From contig CAADGU010000444.1 in NCBI GenBank assembly GCA_900696625.1, positions 1 to 43,191 of the forward strand: a DNA stretch of 43,191 bases, in the 5' to 3' direction. The notes beneath the pieces were generated by a model, which was not told the DNA's origin, did not search any database, and saw only the letters and a list, made by a program, of their open reading frames with translations. This document shows positions 6,778 through 15,483 of the stretch, one piece after another (the first letter of the stretch is position 1; the number at the start of each line of letters is the position of its first letter). The DNA is from an uncultured Chloroflexota bacterium (GTDB taxonomy: Bacteria; Chloroflexota; Anaerolineae; Promineifilales; Promineifilaceae). Made by a program: the position numbers and the translations under genes.

Positions 6778-8756
6778 GCGTGCTGCGCCGCCATGTGCTG
6801 CTGGCGACGGCCGTCTGCGCCGCCGCCATTGCGCTAATCCTTTATTGGCCTATTCGCCAACTTCCCCTGGCTTTTGATGACCTGCTGCATATTCGCCTGG
6901 TGAAAGGGCTGAATTACGCCACCGTCTGGCTGCCCAATACCGATTTTGCTTTTTATCGTCCGGTTCTGTTTCTGCCCGTTTTGCTCAGCCGCAGCCTGTT
7001 TGCTTATTATCCCGCCCCCTTTTTGTATGGGCTGAATTGGCTGCTGCACGCCGCCAATGCCACATTGGTGGTGGCGCTGGCCTGGCGGTTGTGGCAGCGT
7101 TGGCCTCGGGCGCTGGTTGCCGGGCTGCTGCTGGCCTGTTATCCCTTTTCCTTTCAGGCAGTGGCCGTATTTGGCAACAACATCTACTTGATATTGCTGC
7201 TGTTGATGCTGCTGGCGCTGCATACTTATTTGTGGGTGCTGGATAGGGGCGGTTGGTGGTGGGGGGTAACGGCCGTTCTCTTTTTCATCGGCCTGCTTAC
7301 CCATGAACTAATGGTGCTGTTTGGCGTATACGCGGCGCTGACCCAATGGGCTTATACGCGCCATATTGAAATCAGAGAGTGGCGCTGGCAGCGCGGTTTG
7401 TTGCCATTTACTCTTTCCCCTTATCTCCTCTTTTTGTTGGCCGGGGCAACCTATATTGTCCTCTACCAGTTTTTTCCCCTGGCCGTGCCGCCACAACCCG
7501 CCATCAACAATTTGCCAGAGCTAAAATTGCTGTACTTGGGGCAGGCGCTCGTTTACCCGCTGGCCTGGCTGGGGGCGCGGCTGCTGCCGGATAATGCGCC
7601 GCTGATTATCGTGATGAGCCTGTTGGCGACTATCATCTGGACGGGATTGGCAGCGCGGCAGGCGGAAAATCGCCTGGCGCTGTTGTTAGGGTGGGGCTGG
7701 TGGGGGGCAACGGCCGTCTTACTCACCATGACCCTGCCCACCGACTACATTTTGCACGGCCCCCGCCTGCATTATCTGGGCAGTGTGGGCGTTTGCCTGC
7801 TTTGGGCCGTTTTGTTGGATTCTCTGTTTGCCTGGCGGCGGGTGGGTCAGGTAGTCTGGGCCGTGGTTTTGGGCCTGATGCTGCTGATGGGCGCGGTTTT
7901 TGTGCGTGGCCGCATAGCGGCGCTGGCAAATTTGGGTACGCCGGTCACGGTGATGCAGGCGGAAATGGCGGCACGGCCGTTAGCCGAAGGCGTCTTACTG
8001 GTCAATTTACCGGCCTGGGTGGCCCCGGCGCGCAGTACCTTTCCTGTGGGCGTGGAGCATGCAGCCCTCATGGGCGAACATATTTTTGCCGAAGAACTGG
8101 TGTGGGAGAACCTAAACCAGGTGCGCCCGGTGCGGGCCGTAGAAGCGCCAGAACTGCGGCAGCCGGTGGACTATCCATATGGCCTTCATGTGCAGTCACC
8201 GGACATGGGCGACCCGGCGGTCTGGGCCCCCGCCGGGGCCAATGTGTTTATCAACCGGTTTACGGAAACCGGCGTGACCAGTGAATTTAGCGGCCGATTT
8301 ATCCCGGCAGACACGCCTGCACTCAGCGCAGCCGAAGCGGCCGTGACGCCTCTGGCCGCATGGGGTGACACAGTTTTGCTAGATGGCACGGCCGTGTCTT
8401 GTGACCACCACATCGCCGCCGACCTCACCTGGCAGTGGGCGTCCACTGCCGCGACAACCTCGGTATTTGTGCAGGTGTTGGCTGGGGACGGCCGTTTACT
8501 CGGCCAGGCTGATGGCCCGCCGCTGCAACTGCGCCCCGATTGGCTGGCGCTGCCCCCTGGCTGGCTGGTGCTGGATCATCGGCAAATAGAGGTGGCGGAC
8601 ACGGCCGTTTCCGCCACACCCGGCGCCGGCGTGCCCTCTACCCTGCTCATTGGCCTCTACGACTACGTAACCGGCGAACGCGCCCCAGGCACAGACGCCG
8701 CCAAACACCCCTTACCTGACAATGCCCTCCGCCTGCCCATCCAATCCTGCCCTTAG
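6774..8756 (+). CDS. Polytopic membrane protein, probable GT-C-type glycosyltransferase
   Basis: Of the 660 residues, the first 380 or so contain about nine or ten membrane segments. After the first comes LPLAFDDLLHIRLVKG, with paired aspartates in the first outside loop as in GT-C enzymes that use lipid-linked sugars. FLYGLNWLLHAANATLVV and DYILHGPRLHYLGSVG also resemble that superfamily. The last 250 or so residues are a soluble, probably extracytoplasmic beta-rich region. The start ATG overlaps the stop of the LysM/SH3 gene, so the two proteins are made together and may act on the same wall or surface glycan. No specific enzyme family can be named and a non-enzymatic membrane protein remains possible. 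Confidence 0.65.
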   Translation: MSVLRRHVLLATAVCAAAIALILYWPIRQLPLAFDDLLHIRLVKGLNYATVWLPNTDFAFYRPVLFLPVLLSRSLFAYYPAPFLYGLNWLLHAANATLVVALAWRLWQRWPRALVAGLLLACYPFSFQAVAVFGNNIYLILLLLMLLALHTYLWVLDRGGWWWGVTAVLFFIGLLTHELMVLFGVYAALTQWAYTRHIEIREWRWQRGLLPFTLSPYLLFLLAGATYIVLYQFFPLAVPPQPAINNLPELKLLYLGQALVYPLAWLGARLLPDNAPLIIVMSLLATIIWTGLAARQAENRLALLLGWGWWGATAVLLTMTLPTDYILHGPRLHYLGSVGVCLLWAVLLDSLFAWRRVGQVVWAVVLGLMLLMGAVFVRGRIAALANLGTPVTVMQAEMAARPLAEGVLLVNLPAWVAPARSTFPVGVEHAALMGEHIFAEELVWENLNQVRPVRAVEAPELRQPVDYPYGLHVQSPDMGDPAVWAPAGANVFINRFTETGVTSEFSGRFIPADTPALSAAEAAVTPLAAWGDTVLLDGTAVSCDHHIAADLTWQWASTAATTSVFVQVLAGDGRLLGQADGPPLQLRPDWLALPPGWLVLDHRQIEVADTAVSATPGAGVPSTLLIGLYDYVTGERAPGTDAAKHPLPDNALRLPIQSCP

Positions 8757-8783
8757 AAAGCGTCTAAAAACAACTCCCCATCT

Positions 8784-8838
8784 GAGATTAGGAGACTAAG
8801 AGATTGGCAATCTCCTAATCTCCCAATCTCTTAATCTC
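8784..8838. repeat. Intergenic inverted repeat, GAGATTAG/GAGATTGG family
   Basis: The left arm has three tandem 8-nt units (GAGATTAG, GAGACTAA, GAGATTGG) and the right arm has the complementary units (CAATCTCC, TAATCTCC, CAATCTCT). It lies between the convergent GT-C-like and HdeD genes. The same family recurs at 18329-18392. It probably forms the 3' end hairpin of both transcripts. Confidence 0.8.
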
Positions 8839-8875
8839 TGTCGGGAGAAAGTAATAAATGGACGCTTACTTAGCA

Positions 8876-8900
8876 TCTCTTCGCGCTCTTCGCGGATCAA
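8876..8900. repeat. CTTCGCG-type short repeat
   Basis: TCTCTTCGCGCTCTTCGCGG followed by ATCAA overlaps the 3' end of the HdeD gene. Close relatives occur at 40366-40402 and, inverted, at 41755-41782. Confidence 0.5.
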
Positions 8901-9448
8901 TAATTCAGCCACAAATCAAACCCGTCTATAATCATCATCACGCCCGTAATGCCACCCCAGGCGGCCAACATCACCGCCAGTAGTTCCAGAGACGTTTGCG
9001 GCGCGACCAACATCAGCAGCCCCAGTAAGATCATCAACAGCCCTACCAGGATGTCTGATGCGCGGCGCTTGTTAATATCCTTGCGTTTCATCAAGACGCG
9101 AATTCCGCCGAACAGGAACAGGCTGAACGCCACAAATAGAAAAAATGTCCAGCCCAATCCTTGCAAAAACACAAATGGCGCCAGCAAAATCAACCCCCCA
9201 AAAAAGGCGCTCAGGACGCCTTTCAGAAAACTCCAAGACCGGTCGGGCACATGTTTACCCAGAAAAGCATACAAAATGTCTACCAACCCATTAAAGATCA
9301 GGTAAAGACCCAAAAAGATGCCGATCAGAAACACGGTTCCCATTGGTCGCAAAAACAAGAAGATGCTCAAGATGATGACGGCAATTCCTTGAAGAACCAC
9401 CAACCACCATAATCCCTGCCGGGGATGACTGATTGAAACTGTACTCAT
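8897..9448 (-). CDS. HdeD/DUF308 family membrane protein
   Basis: The product has 183 residues from the ATG at 9448, which has an excellent AAAGGAGG about 5 bp upstream; the frame extends 27 bp further without a better site. It has six predicted membrane segments in three pairs, for example LWWLVVLQGIAVIILSIFLF, GTVFLIGIFLGLYLIFNGLV and ILVGLLMILLGLLMLVA. The hydrophobic repeats with Gly and short basic loops are typical of HdeD (DUF308). In enterobacteria HdeD is linked to acid resistance, but the molecular function is unknown and no stress context is visible here. It is monocistronic, facing away from the carboxypeptidase gene. Confidence 0.82.
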   Translation of the reverse strand: MSTVSISHPRQGLWWLVVLQGIAVIILSIFLFLRPMGTVFLIGIFLGLYLIFNGLVDILYAFLGKHVPDRSWSFLKGVLSAFFGGLILLAPFVFLQGLGWTFFLFVAFSLFLFGGIRVLMKRKDINKRRASDILVGLLMILLGLLMLVAPQTSLELLAVMLAAWGGITGVMMIIDGFDLWLNY

Positions 9449-9465
9449 GATTTTCCTCCTTTGTA

Positions 9466-9638
9466 AATCGGGCATCGTTGCCCGATTAGCGCCCGGACAG
9501 GGATGTCCGGGCTACGATTTCCCAAATCGCTTTACAGTCGCGTCATTTACACCCAATTGTGCATTGACCAACCATTCAGAATGGTAGACAATGCCCTAAT
9601 CGGGTGCTGTTTGTTGAACTGGCTTCACCGCTGAAGCC
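9466..9638. other. Three hairpins in the divergent HdeD-carboxypeptidase spacer
   Basis: AATCGGGC/GCCCGATT (9466-9487, 6-nt loop), GCCCGGACA/TGTCCGGGC (9491-9512, GGGA loop) and GGCTTCA/TGAAGCC (9621-9638, CCGC loop). None is followed by a T-run. They differ from the tandem-unit inverted repeats found at gene ends and may be leader structures or dispersed palindromes. Confidence 0.55.
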
Positions 9639-9724
9639 GACTAAAGCCATGACCACAAACGTATAACATGGTGGGGGAAAGTATAACACAAAGACGTGAA
9701 GTCGTTTACATAAGAGGTGAAACC

Positions 9725-12700
9725 ATGAAAAGAGTAACTTTATTGATGGCACTGTTGATGACAGTGATGGGGCTGACATTTTGGCTGGCTGCGCAACCGG
9801 CGCCGGCTGCCAATCACCCTACGCTGGAACATGAGATTGTGGTGGTACGGGCTTATTTTGATGACCCGGCCATCGTGGCCGTTGTCGCCCGCACCCAAGA
9901 ACCCTGGGAGGTGGACTACTACAAGAATTTTATGGTCTTGGAAGTAGACGCGGCCGAATACCAGGAATTAGAGCGCCTGGGATTGCGGCTGGAAGTAGAT
10001 GAGGAGCTAACCGCCGAGATCAACAAAATCCGGCTGCCGCTGCCCGGTCAGGTGAGCGGCATTCCCGGTTATCCCTGTTACCGCACCGTTGAAGAGACAT
10101 ATGCCACGGCGCAATTTTTGGCCGCCAATTACCCCAACCTGGCCGAGTGGCTGGATGTAGGCGACTCTTGGGAAAAGACGGCCGGATTGGGTGGTTATGA
10201 TATGCAGGTTTTGGTGCTGACGAACGAACTCATCCAGGGGGAGAAACCCAAATTGTTTGTCACTTCGGCCATTCACGCCCGTGAATATACCACCGCGGAA
10301 TTGATGACCCGTTTTGCCGAATATCTGGTCAATTCCTATAACGTGGACGCCGACGCCACCTGGCTGCTGGATAACCACGAAGTTCACCTGATGCTGCACA
10401 CGAACCCGGACGGCCGTAAACGCGCCGAAACCGGCATCTCCTGGCGCAAAAACACCAACAACAACTACTGCGCCAACACCAACACTCGGGGCGCTGACCT
10501 GAACCGCAACTTTCAGTTCCAATGGGGCTGCTGTGGCGGCTCCAGCGGCAACCAATGCAGCGAGACCTATCGTGGCCCATCACCTGCCTCCGAACCGGAA
10601 ACACAGGCGGTGCAAAATTACATCTTTGCCAACTACCCCGATCTGCGCGAGCCACCCCTGAACGCGCCCGCGCCCATCACCACCACCGGCATCTACCTGG
10701 ACATTCACAGCTACAGTGAACTGGTGTTGTGGCCCTGGGGTTTCACCAGTACGCCCACCGGCAACGGGACGGCTTTGCAAACATTGGGGCGCAAATTTGC
10801 CTACTTCAACGGCTATTATCCCGAACAGGCGATTGGCCTCTACCCCACCGATGGCACGACGGATGATTTTGGCTATGGCGAGGTAGGGTTGCCTTCTTAC
10901 ACCTTTGAACTGGGTACAACCTTTTTCCAGGGATGTGGCTTCTTTGAGAGCAACATCATTCCCGGTAACATGCCCGCCCTCATCTACGCCGCCAAAGCGG
11001 TGCGAGAGCCGTATCTGGCCCCCGCCGGGCCGGATGCCGTCAATGTGGCTGTGAGCAGCATTATCGTGGAAGCGGGTACGCCGGTGACGCTCACGGCCGT
11101 ACTCAATGACACCCGCTACAACAACCAGAACGGCACGGAACCTACCCAAAACATTGTCGCCGGCGAGTATTACATTGATACACCCCCCTGGATTACGGAA
11201 ACAACGCCGGTGGCGCTGCCCATGCTGCCCACGGACGGCAATTTCAACAGCCCTGTGGAATCCGCCTATGCGGTTATTGATACGTCCGCCTTGGCCGACG
11301 GCCGTCACCTCATTTACGTGCGTGGTCAGGATGCCAACGGCTGGTGGGGCGTCTTCAGCGCCAGTTTCCTCTTCATTGTAGACCCGGCCATCGCCCCGGT
11401 GCTGGCTGGCGACGTGACCGCCGCCGATACCGGTCTGCCCCTGGCAGCCACCGTTACGGCCAACACCATCTTCCAGACCCAGACCGACCCGCTCACCGGC
11501 ATTTACCAGATGCAGGTGATCAGCGATACGTATACGATCACGGCCGTGCCCGACGACCCCAACTACGCACCGGCTACCGAAACCGGCGTGGTGGCCCAAA
11601 ACGGCCAGACGGTTGTACAGGATTTCCAGCTTTACCCCTACTGTGATGTCTTCAACGACGATGTAGAATCGGGCAACATTGGCTGGACGGCGCAGACGCC
11701 CTGGGCCATCACCACCGAAGCCTCTCACAGCCCCACCCACTCCTGGACAGACAGCCCTGGCGGCAATTACGCCAACAATCGCAACGTGGCCATCACCTCG
11801 CCCATCATAGACCTGACCGGTTATGAAAATATGGTTCTCACCTACTGGCAAATCTGTGATACTGAAGCGGGTTACGATTACTGCCGGGTGGAACTCTCGA
11901 CGGATGGCGGCGCGAACTGGAACGAAATTGCCAGCTTTGATGGCCCGCATACGCAGTGGGAAGAAATCACGCTGAACGCTTCGATGTTGGATAACCAGGC
12001 CAATGCCCGCATCCGCTTCCGCTTCACCTCTGATGTGACTGTCGTGGCGGATGGCTGGCATGTGGATGATATTCGGCTGCGGGCAGCAGGCCCGGCCTGT
12101 GTGGGTTATGTAGCCCCTCACGCCAGCTTTACCAGCTCTAGCCCAGATGCGTTGGGCGAGGCGACGCAGTTCACCAATACCTCAACCGGCTCTGAGCTAA
12201 CCTTTGTTTGGGATTTTGGTGATGGCAGCAGCAGTATCCTGGCGAACCCGTCACACACCTATGCCGCTGTGGGCAGCTATACCGTCACCCTGACGGCTAC
12301 CAATAACCTGGGCAGCGATGTGGCCACGGCCGTCGTGGAAATTCTGCAAGCGCCCCAGGCCAGCTTTACCGCCCTGCCGATTGTAGTCTTGGGCGAGACG
12401 GCCGTCTTCAGCAACACCTCCACCGGCGACAATCTGACCTACCTGTGGGACTTTGGCGACGGCAATACCAGCACCGAAACCAACCCCAGCCACCTGTATA
12501 CCGCCGAAGGAGACTATACCGTGACCCTGACGGCCCAAAATGCGGTAGGCAGCGATACGGCCACGGCCGTTGTTTCCGTCTTAGCTGCGCCCCAGGCCAG
12601 CTTCACCGTCACCAGCCCCACCGAACTGGGCAGCGCCACCGTCTTCACCAACACCTCCACCGGCAGCGCCCTCTCCTTCTGGTGGGACTTTGGCGACACC

Positions 12701-12883
12701 ATCACCAGCACGGAAACCAGCCCCAGCCATACCTACGCCACCACCGGCACGTTCACCGTGACGCTGACGGTGACAAATGCGGTGGGGGTGGATGTGGCTA
12801 CGGCCGTGGTGGAAGTTATCGCTCCCATCACCCCTGGTTACACGCTGTTCCTGCCGATCATTGTGGCGGCGCTGCCTGAGTAA
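9725..12883 (+). CDS. Secreted M14 zinc carboxypeptidase with three PKD domains
   Basis: The protein has 1052 residues from the ATG at 9725 (AGAGGTG upstream; the frame opens 57 bp earlier without a site). A signal peptide ends near PAPAANH. A propeptide-like region covers about 30-115 and the M14 domain about 118-420. Zinc ligands are H184 and E187 (IHAREY) and H328 (DIHSYSE). NPDGR and LNRNF bind substrate and E395 (YTFELG) is the general base. The carboxypeptidase T/A-like domain should remove C-terminal residues from peptides outside the cell. Then come a carboxypeptidase regulatory-like fold, a MAM/immune-inhibitor-like jelly roll (DVESGNIGWT...ITSPIIDLTG) and three PKD repeats with WDFGDG or WDFGD, thought to bind surfaces or polymers. 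It ends in PGYTLFLPIIVAALPE, a short hydrophobic tail with an LP motif, possibly a sorting signal. No catalytic residue is missing. Confidence 0.93.
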   Translation: MKRVTLLMALLMTVMGLTFWLAAQPAPAANHPTLEHEIVVVRAYFDDPAIVAVVARTQEPWEVDYYKNFMVLEVDAAEYQELERLGLRLEVDEELTAEINKIRLPLPGQVSGIPGYPCYRTVEETYATAQFLAANYPNLAEWLDVGDSWEKTAGLGGYDMQVLVLTNELIQGEKPKLFVTSAIHAREYTTAELMTRFAEYLVNSYNVDADATWLLDNHEVHLMLHTNPDGRKRAETGISWRKNTNNNYCANTNTRGADLNRNFQFQWGCCGGSSGNQCSETYRGPSPASEPETQAVQNYIFANYPDLREPPLNAPAPITTTGIYLDIHSYSELVLWPWGFTSTPTGNGTALQTLGRKFAYFNGYYPEQAIGLYPTDGTTDDFGYGEVGLPSYTFELGTTFFQGCGFFESNIIPGNMPALIYAAKAVREPYLAPAGPDAVNVAVSSIIVEAGTPVTLTAVLNDTRYNNQNGTEPTQNIVAGEYYIDTPPWITETTPVALPMLPTDGNFNSPVESAYAVIDTSALADGRHLIYVRGQDANGWWGVFSASFLFIVDPAIAPVLAGDVTAADTGLPLAATVTANTIFQTQTDPLTGIYQMQVISDTYTITAVPDDPNYAPATETGVVAQNGQTVVQDFQLYPYCDVFNDDVESGNIGWTAQTPWAITTEASHSPTHSWTDSPGGNYANNRNVAITSPIIDLTGYENMVLTYWQICDTEAGYDYCRVELSTDGGANWNEIASFDGPHTQWEEITLNASMLDNQANARIRFRFTSDVTVVADGWHVDDIRLRAAGPACVGYVAPHASFTSSSPDALGEATQFTNTSTGSELTFVWDFGDGSSSILANPSHTYAAVGSYTVTLTATNNLGSDVATAVVEILQAPQASFTALPIVVLGETAVFSNTSTGDNLTYLWDFGDGNTSTETNPSHLYTAEGDYTVTLTAQNAVGSDTATAVVSVLAAPQASFTVTSPTELGSATVFTNTSTGSALSFWWDFGDTITSTETSPSHTYATTGTFTVTLTVTNAVGVDVATAVVEVIAPITPGYTLFLPIIVAALPE

Positions 12884-12892
12884 CGGGGGAAG

Positions 12893-12935
12893 CGTCATCC
12901 GTAGCCCGTAATCCGATTACGGGCTACGGATGACG
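12893..12935. repeat. Intergenic inverted repeat, CCGTAATC family, 21-bp perfect arms
   Basis: Bases 12893-12913 and 12915-12935 are exact reverse complements with a single central C. Internal near-repeats of CCGTAGCC/CCGTAATC are visible. It sits between the convergent carboxypeptidase and NUDIX genes and contains the last codons and stop of the NUDIX gene. Probably a bidirectional terminator. Confidence 0.85.
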
Positions 12936-13558
12936 GAACGCAGACGTTCCAAAAACTCGCTGAGGATAATGGCAGTGGCTCCCCACACCATGTGCCCTTC
13001 TACGTCAAAGTAGGGTACGGTCAGGCGGTAGCCCTGCCGCTCAATGATTCCTTCGCGGCGGCTGTCTGGGTGCAGCAAGTAGCTGAGCGGCGCCTCCAGC
13101 AGTTCGGCCACTTCATTTTCGGCCAATTGGAACAACGGCCGTACCCCACTATGCACCCAGCCCACAAACGGATGCACTTCAAAGTCAGATGGCGGAATCC
13201 AGATGGAAGTCAATTCACCGAGGATGGTAATGGCTGACGGCCGTACCCCCACTTCCTCCTCCGTCTCCCGCAGCGCCGCTGCCGCCAGCGTCTCCCCCGC
13301 CTCCGCCCGCCCGCCGGGAAACGACACCTGCCCCGCGTGCGAGTTCAAATCATCCCGCCGCCGCGTCAACACCAGATGCAGCTCTTCCTGATGACAATAC
13401 AACAGCAGCAGCACACTGCCAATCCGCGCCGCGCCGGGTAAATCGGCCGGGCGGTTGGCCGGGCGCGTCAGCGGCGCCATCAGGTAATGCGCTGCCTGGC
13501 TGTCAAACGGCGTCAGCGCCAGCGCCGCCTGGATGTGGGCGAGGGTGATGGGGGACAT
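12917..13558 (-). CDS. NUDIX hydrolase, CoA pyrophosphatase type
   Basis: This 213-residue protein carries a NUDIX box GRAEAGETLAAAALRETEEE VGV fitting GX5EX7REUXEEXGU, preceded by VLTRRRDDLNSHAGQVSFPG. The LxxRxxxLxxHxGQxxFPGG signature defines the CoA-hydrolysing NudL/YeaB subgroup. It would cleave CoA or acyl-CoA to 3',5'-ADP and phosphopantetheine derivatives in the cytoplasm, with Mg or Mn held by the glutamates of the box. The start ATG (13558) has no strong ribosome site. The upstream neighbour on the same strand is an OmpR-type regulator 74 bp away, separated by an inverted repeat, so independent transcripts are likely. Confidence 0.9.
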   Translation of the reverse strand: MSPITLAHIQAALALTPFDSQAAHYLMAPLTRPANRPADLPGAARIGSVLLLLYCHQEELHLVLTRRRDDLNSHAGQVSFPGGRAEAGETLAAAALRETEEEVGVRPSAITILGELTSIWIPPSDFEVHPFVGWVHSGVRPLFQLAENEVAELLEAPLSYLLHPDSRREGIIERQGYRLTVPYFDVEGHMVWGATAIILSEFLERLRSVIRSP

Positions 13559-13569
13559 GAGGCGTTATT

Positions 13570-13630
13570 CGTAATCCGTGACCCGTAAGCCGTAAATCGT
13601 CGGATCACGGGTTACGGATCACGGATTACG
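13570..13630. repeat. Intergenic inverted repeat, CCGTAATC family
   Basis: CGTAATCCGTG (left) pairs with CACGGATTACG (right end), and both arms are built of degenerate CCGTAA(T/G)C-like units. It follows the stop of the response regulator (13633) and precedes the NUDIX start. Confidence 0.8.
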
Positions 13631-13632
13631 GT

Positions 13633-14364
13633 TCACGAGGCAATCATCGCCTCAGAGGCACGAAAGACGTAGCCCAATCCCCGCTCTGAGGTGATGTAAC
13701 GGGGACGCGATTTGTCTTTATCCTCAATTTTGCGGCGCAGGCGGTGCAGATGCACATGCAGGCGGTCTTCAAATGCCGGTTCGTTTGGCCAGAGGCGGCG
13801 CAAAATGAAGTCGGTATTGACGGTATGCCCGGCGGCGCGCATGAGGATGAACAGCAGTTTGGTTTCGGTGGGAGTTAGCGTCACCGGTTCACCGTATACC
13901 AGCGCCTGACGGCGCGGAAAATCAATTTGCAGCCGTTCGTCAACGCGGGTCACCGCGTCCAGGTCATAGGCAAAAGTGCCCATGCGCCGCAGAACGCCCT
14001 TTACCCGCGCTACCAGTTCCCCCGGCTTAAACGGTTTGGTGACGTAATCTTCGGCGTGTTCTTCTAGCCCCTGAACGACGGTTCCTTCCTCGTTCACGGC
14101 CGTCAACATCACCACCGGCACATCACTAAACTGGTGCAGGTTATAACAAAACTCGAATCCACTCATGCCCGGCGGCATGTGAATATCCACAATTGCCAGG
14201 TGGGGAAGCCCCTTTTCGACCAGGTACGCCAGGGCTGCTTCCCCCGATTGCGCTGTATAAACGCGGAATCCTGCCTGTTCCAGCGCGTGCTGCACAATGC
14301 GCAGGTTAAACGGGTCATCATCCACCGCCAGAATTTTGGCGCCATTTTCCATAGAATCATTCAT
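13633..14364 (-). CDS. OmpR/PhoB-type response regulator (second of a tandem pair)
   Basis: The product has 243 residues from the ATG at 14364, which has GAGGG 8 bp upstream and overlaps the stop of the preceding gene by 8 bp; a longer frame would run deep into that gene. The receiver domain (about 10-125) has ILAVDDDP, the phospho-acceptor region VDIHMPPGMSG, MLTA and KP (YVTKPFKPGEL). The C-terminal winged helix has LTPTETKLLFILMRAAG, RRLWPNEP and the recognition segment DRLHVHLHRLRRKIE. It is closely related to the regulator encoded just upstream, and the pair looks like a tandem duplication. No kinase is adjacent, so the signal is unknown. Overlap implies coupled translation. Confidence 0.93.
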   Translation of the reverse strand: MNDSMENGAKILAVDDDPFNLRIVQHALEQAGFRVYTAQSGEAALAYLVEKGLPHLAIVDIHMPPGMSGFEFCYNLHQFSDVPVVMLTAVNEEGTVVQGLEEHAEDYVTKPFKPGELVARVKGVLRRMGTFAYDLDAVTRVDERLQIDFPRRQALVYGEPVTLTPTETKLLFILMRAAGHTVNTDFILRRLWPNEPAFEDRLHVHLHRLRRKIEDKDKSRPRYITSERGLGYVFRASEAMIAS

Positions 14365-15088
14365 GTTTAGAACCCTCGTATGTAAAAATATACCCTTTGT
14401 TGCGCCGGGATTGGATGTATTGGGGTTCGGTGGGCGACAGTTCGATTTTGCTGCGCAGCCGGTGAACGTAAACGCGCAGCCGATCTTCATGGGATTTGGG
14501 CGTATCTTCCGGCCACAATCGCCGGATCAGATAATTGGCGGTAATCAACCGGCCGGCCGCGCGCATGAGCAGGTAAAGCAGCTTGGTTTCGGTGGGGGTG
14601 AGCTGCACCGTTTGCTGGTGTACAATGACTTCGCCGCGCACAAAATTGACCGCCAGGTTCTCGTCAGCCTGGGTGTAGCTTTCCAGGGGAAAGGCAAAAT
14701 CTCCCAACCGGTACAACACACGCCGCACACGGGCGGCTAATTCGCCCGGCGTCACCGGCTTTTTAATGTAATCTTCGGCATACTCTTCAATGGCCTGGAT
14801 GATGACGTCTTCTTCATCTACGGCCGTGAGCATTATCACCGGTACATCGCTAAACTGATGAATTTTGTCGCAAAACTCAAAGCCATCCATGCCGCCGGGC
14901 ATATTGATGTCTACCAGCGCCAGGTGCGGTAATCCCTGCTGCTCCATAACCTCCAGCGCTTCCTCTCCAGATTTAGCCGTTAGCACCTGGAAACCGGCGT
15001 CTGACAAATACCTCTCGGCGGTATACAGAGAGGTATCGCTGTCATCTACAACTAAAATACGAGAAGAAGAGGGGGTGGAATTTACCAT
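14357..15088 (-). CDS. OmpR/PhoB-type response regulator (first of a tandem pair)
   Basis: The protein has 243 residues. The receiver has ILVVDDSDTS, VDINMPGGMDG, MLTA and YIKKPVTPGEL. The winged helix has LTPTETKLLYLLMRAAG, RRLWPED and EDRLRVYVHRLRSKIE, and it ends RRNKGYIFTYE. It shares the same layout and many identical blocks with the following regulator. It is the first gene of the minus-strand pair. Upstream lies a 395-bp divergent region with TACGTCA inverted repeats that could be its own binding sites. No cognate histidine kinase is next to it. Confidence 0.93.
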   Translation of the reverse strand: MVNSTPSSSRILVVDDSDTSLYTAERYLSDAGFQVLTAKSGEEALEVMEQQGLPHLALVDINMPGGMDGFEFCDKIHQFSDVPVIMLTAVDEEDVIIQAIEEYAEDYIKKPVTPGELAARVRRVLYRLGDFAFPLESYTQADENLAVNFVRGEVIVHQQTVQLTPTETKLLYLLMRAAGRLITANYLIRRLWPEDTPKSHEDRLRVYVHRLRSKIELSPTEPQYIQSRRNKGYIFTYEGSKHE

Positions 15089-15173
15089 GAAGCGTGTGCC
15101 TGAAGGTCACTGTCGTTTGTGATATAGTCTGTCAATTGTAACAAACCTGTGGCACTGGCTCAACTTTGCCGTG

Positions 15174-15239
15174 CTACGTCAAATGATGGACACGGCCGTC
15201 TGGTCACTATCTGGTCAAATCTACGTCATTTGACGTAGA
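15174..15239. promoter_or_regulatory. Paired TACGTCA operator-like sites in the divergent regulator/ATP-grasp spacer
   Basis: CTACGTCAAATGA (15174-15186) is exactly inverted at 15226-15238. The right copy is part of TCTACGTCA-TT-TGACGTAGA (15220-15239), a 9-bp-arm palindrome. An ACGGCCGT lies between them. The position between divergent genes suggests a binding site for one of the neighbouring regulators. The rest of 15089-15483 holds no recognisable gene. Confidence 0.5.
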
Positions 15240-15368
15240 CGCTTCCACCAAAAATGCGCTATATGGCGGATGAGATTCCCATCCCCATCCCGTATGATGC
15301 ACCGTAGAAATCGGTGATGGTCAGCGATATGATGATCGTTGCCTGCAACAACGTGAAGAAGAAGAGGC

Positions 15369-15407
15369 AAGAGCCATCCACTGCGCCATGAGCCGTAGAT
15401 GGCTCTT
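15369..15407 (+). terminator. Terminator- or attenuator-like hairpin upstream of the ATP-grasp gene
   Basis: AAGAGCCATC (15369-15378) pairs with GATGGCTCTT (15398-15407), followed by AATATTTG. It lies 77 bp before the ATG at 15484 and could attenuate that gene or end an upstream transcript. The T-run is poor. Confidence 0.4.
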
Positions 15408-15483
15408 AATATTTGGGTTGAAAAGTTGCGGCTGGTGGCTGGTACCGGTCACTCGCCACTTTAGACAAGGAGACAGATTAACG

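Noticed and set aside
7691-8284. A 197-codon plus-strand frame inside the GT-C-like gene
   Set aside because: Frame-shifted shadow; composition dominated by Gly/Ala/Arg and no family resemblance.
10580-12121. A 513-codon open frame on the minus strand inside the carboxypeptidase gene
   Set aside because: It lies antisense to a protein with clear M14, jelly-roll and PKD domains; its translation is Gly/Val/Arg/His-rich without any domain, as expected from a GC-rich complement.
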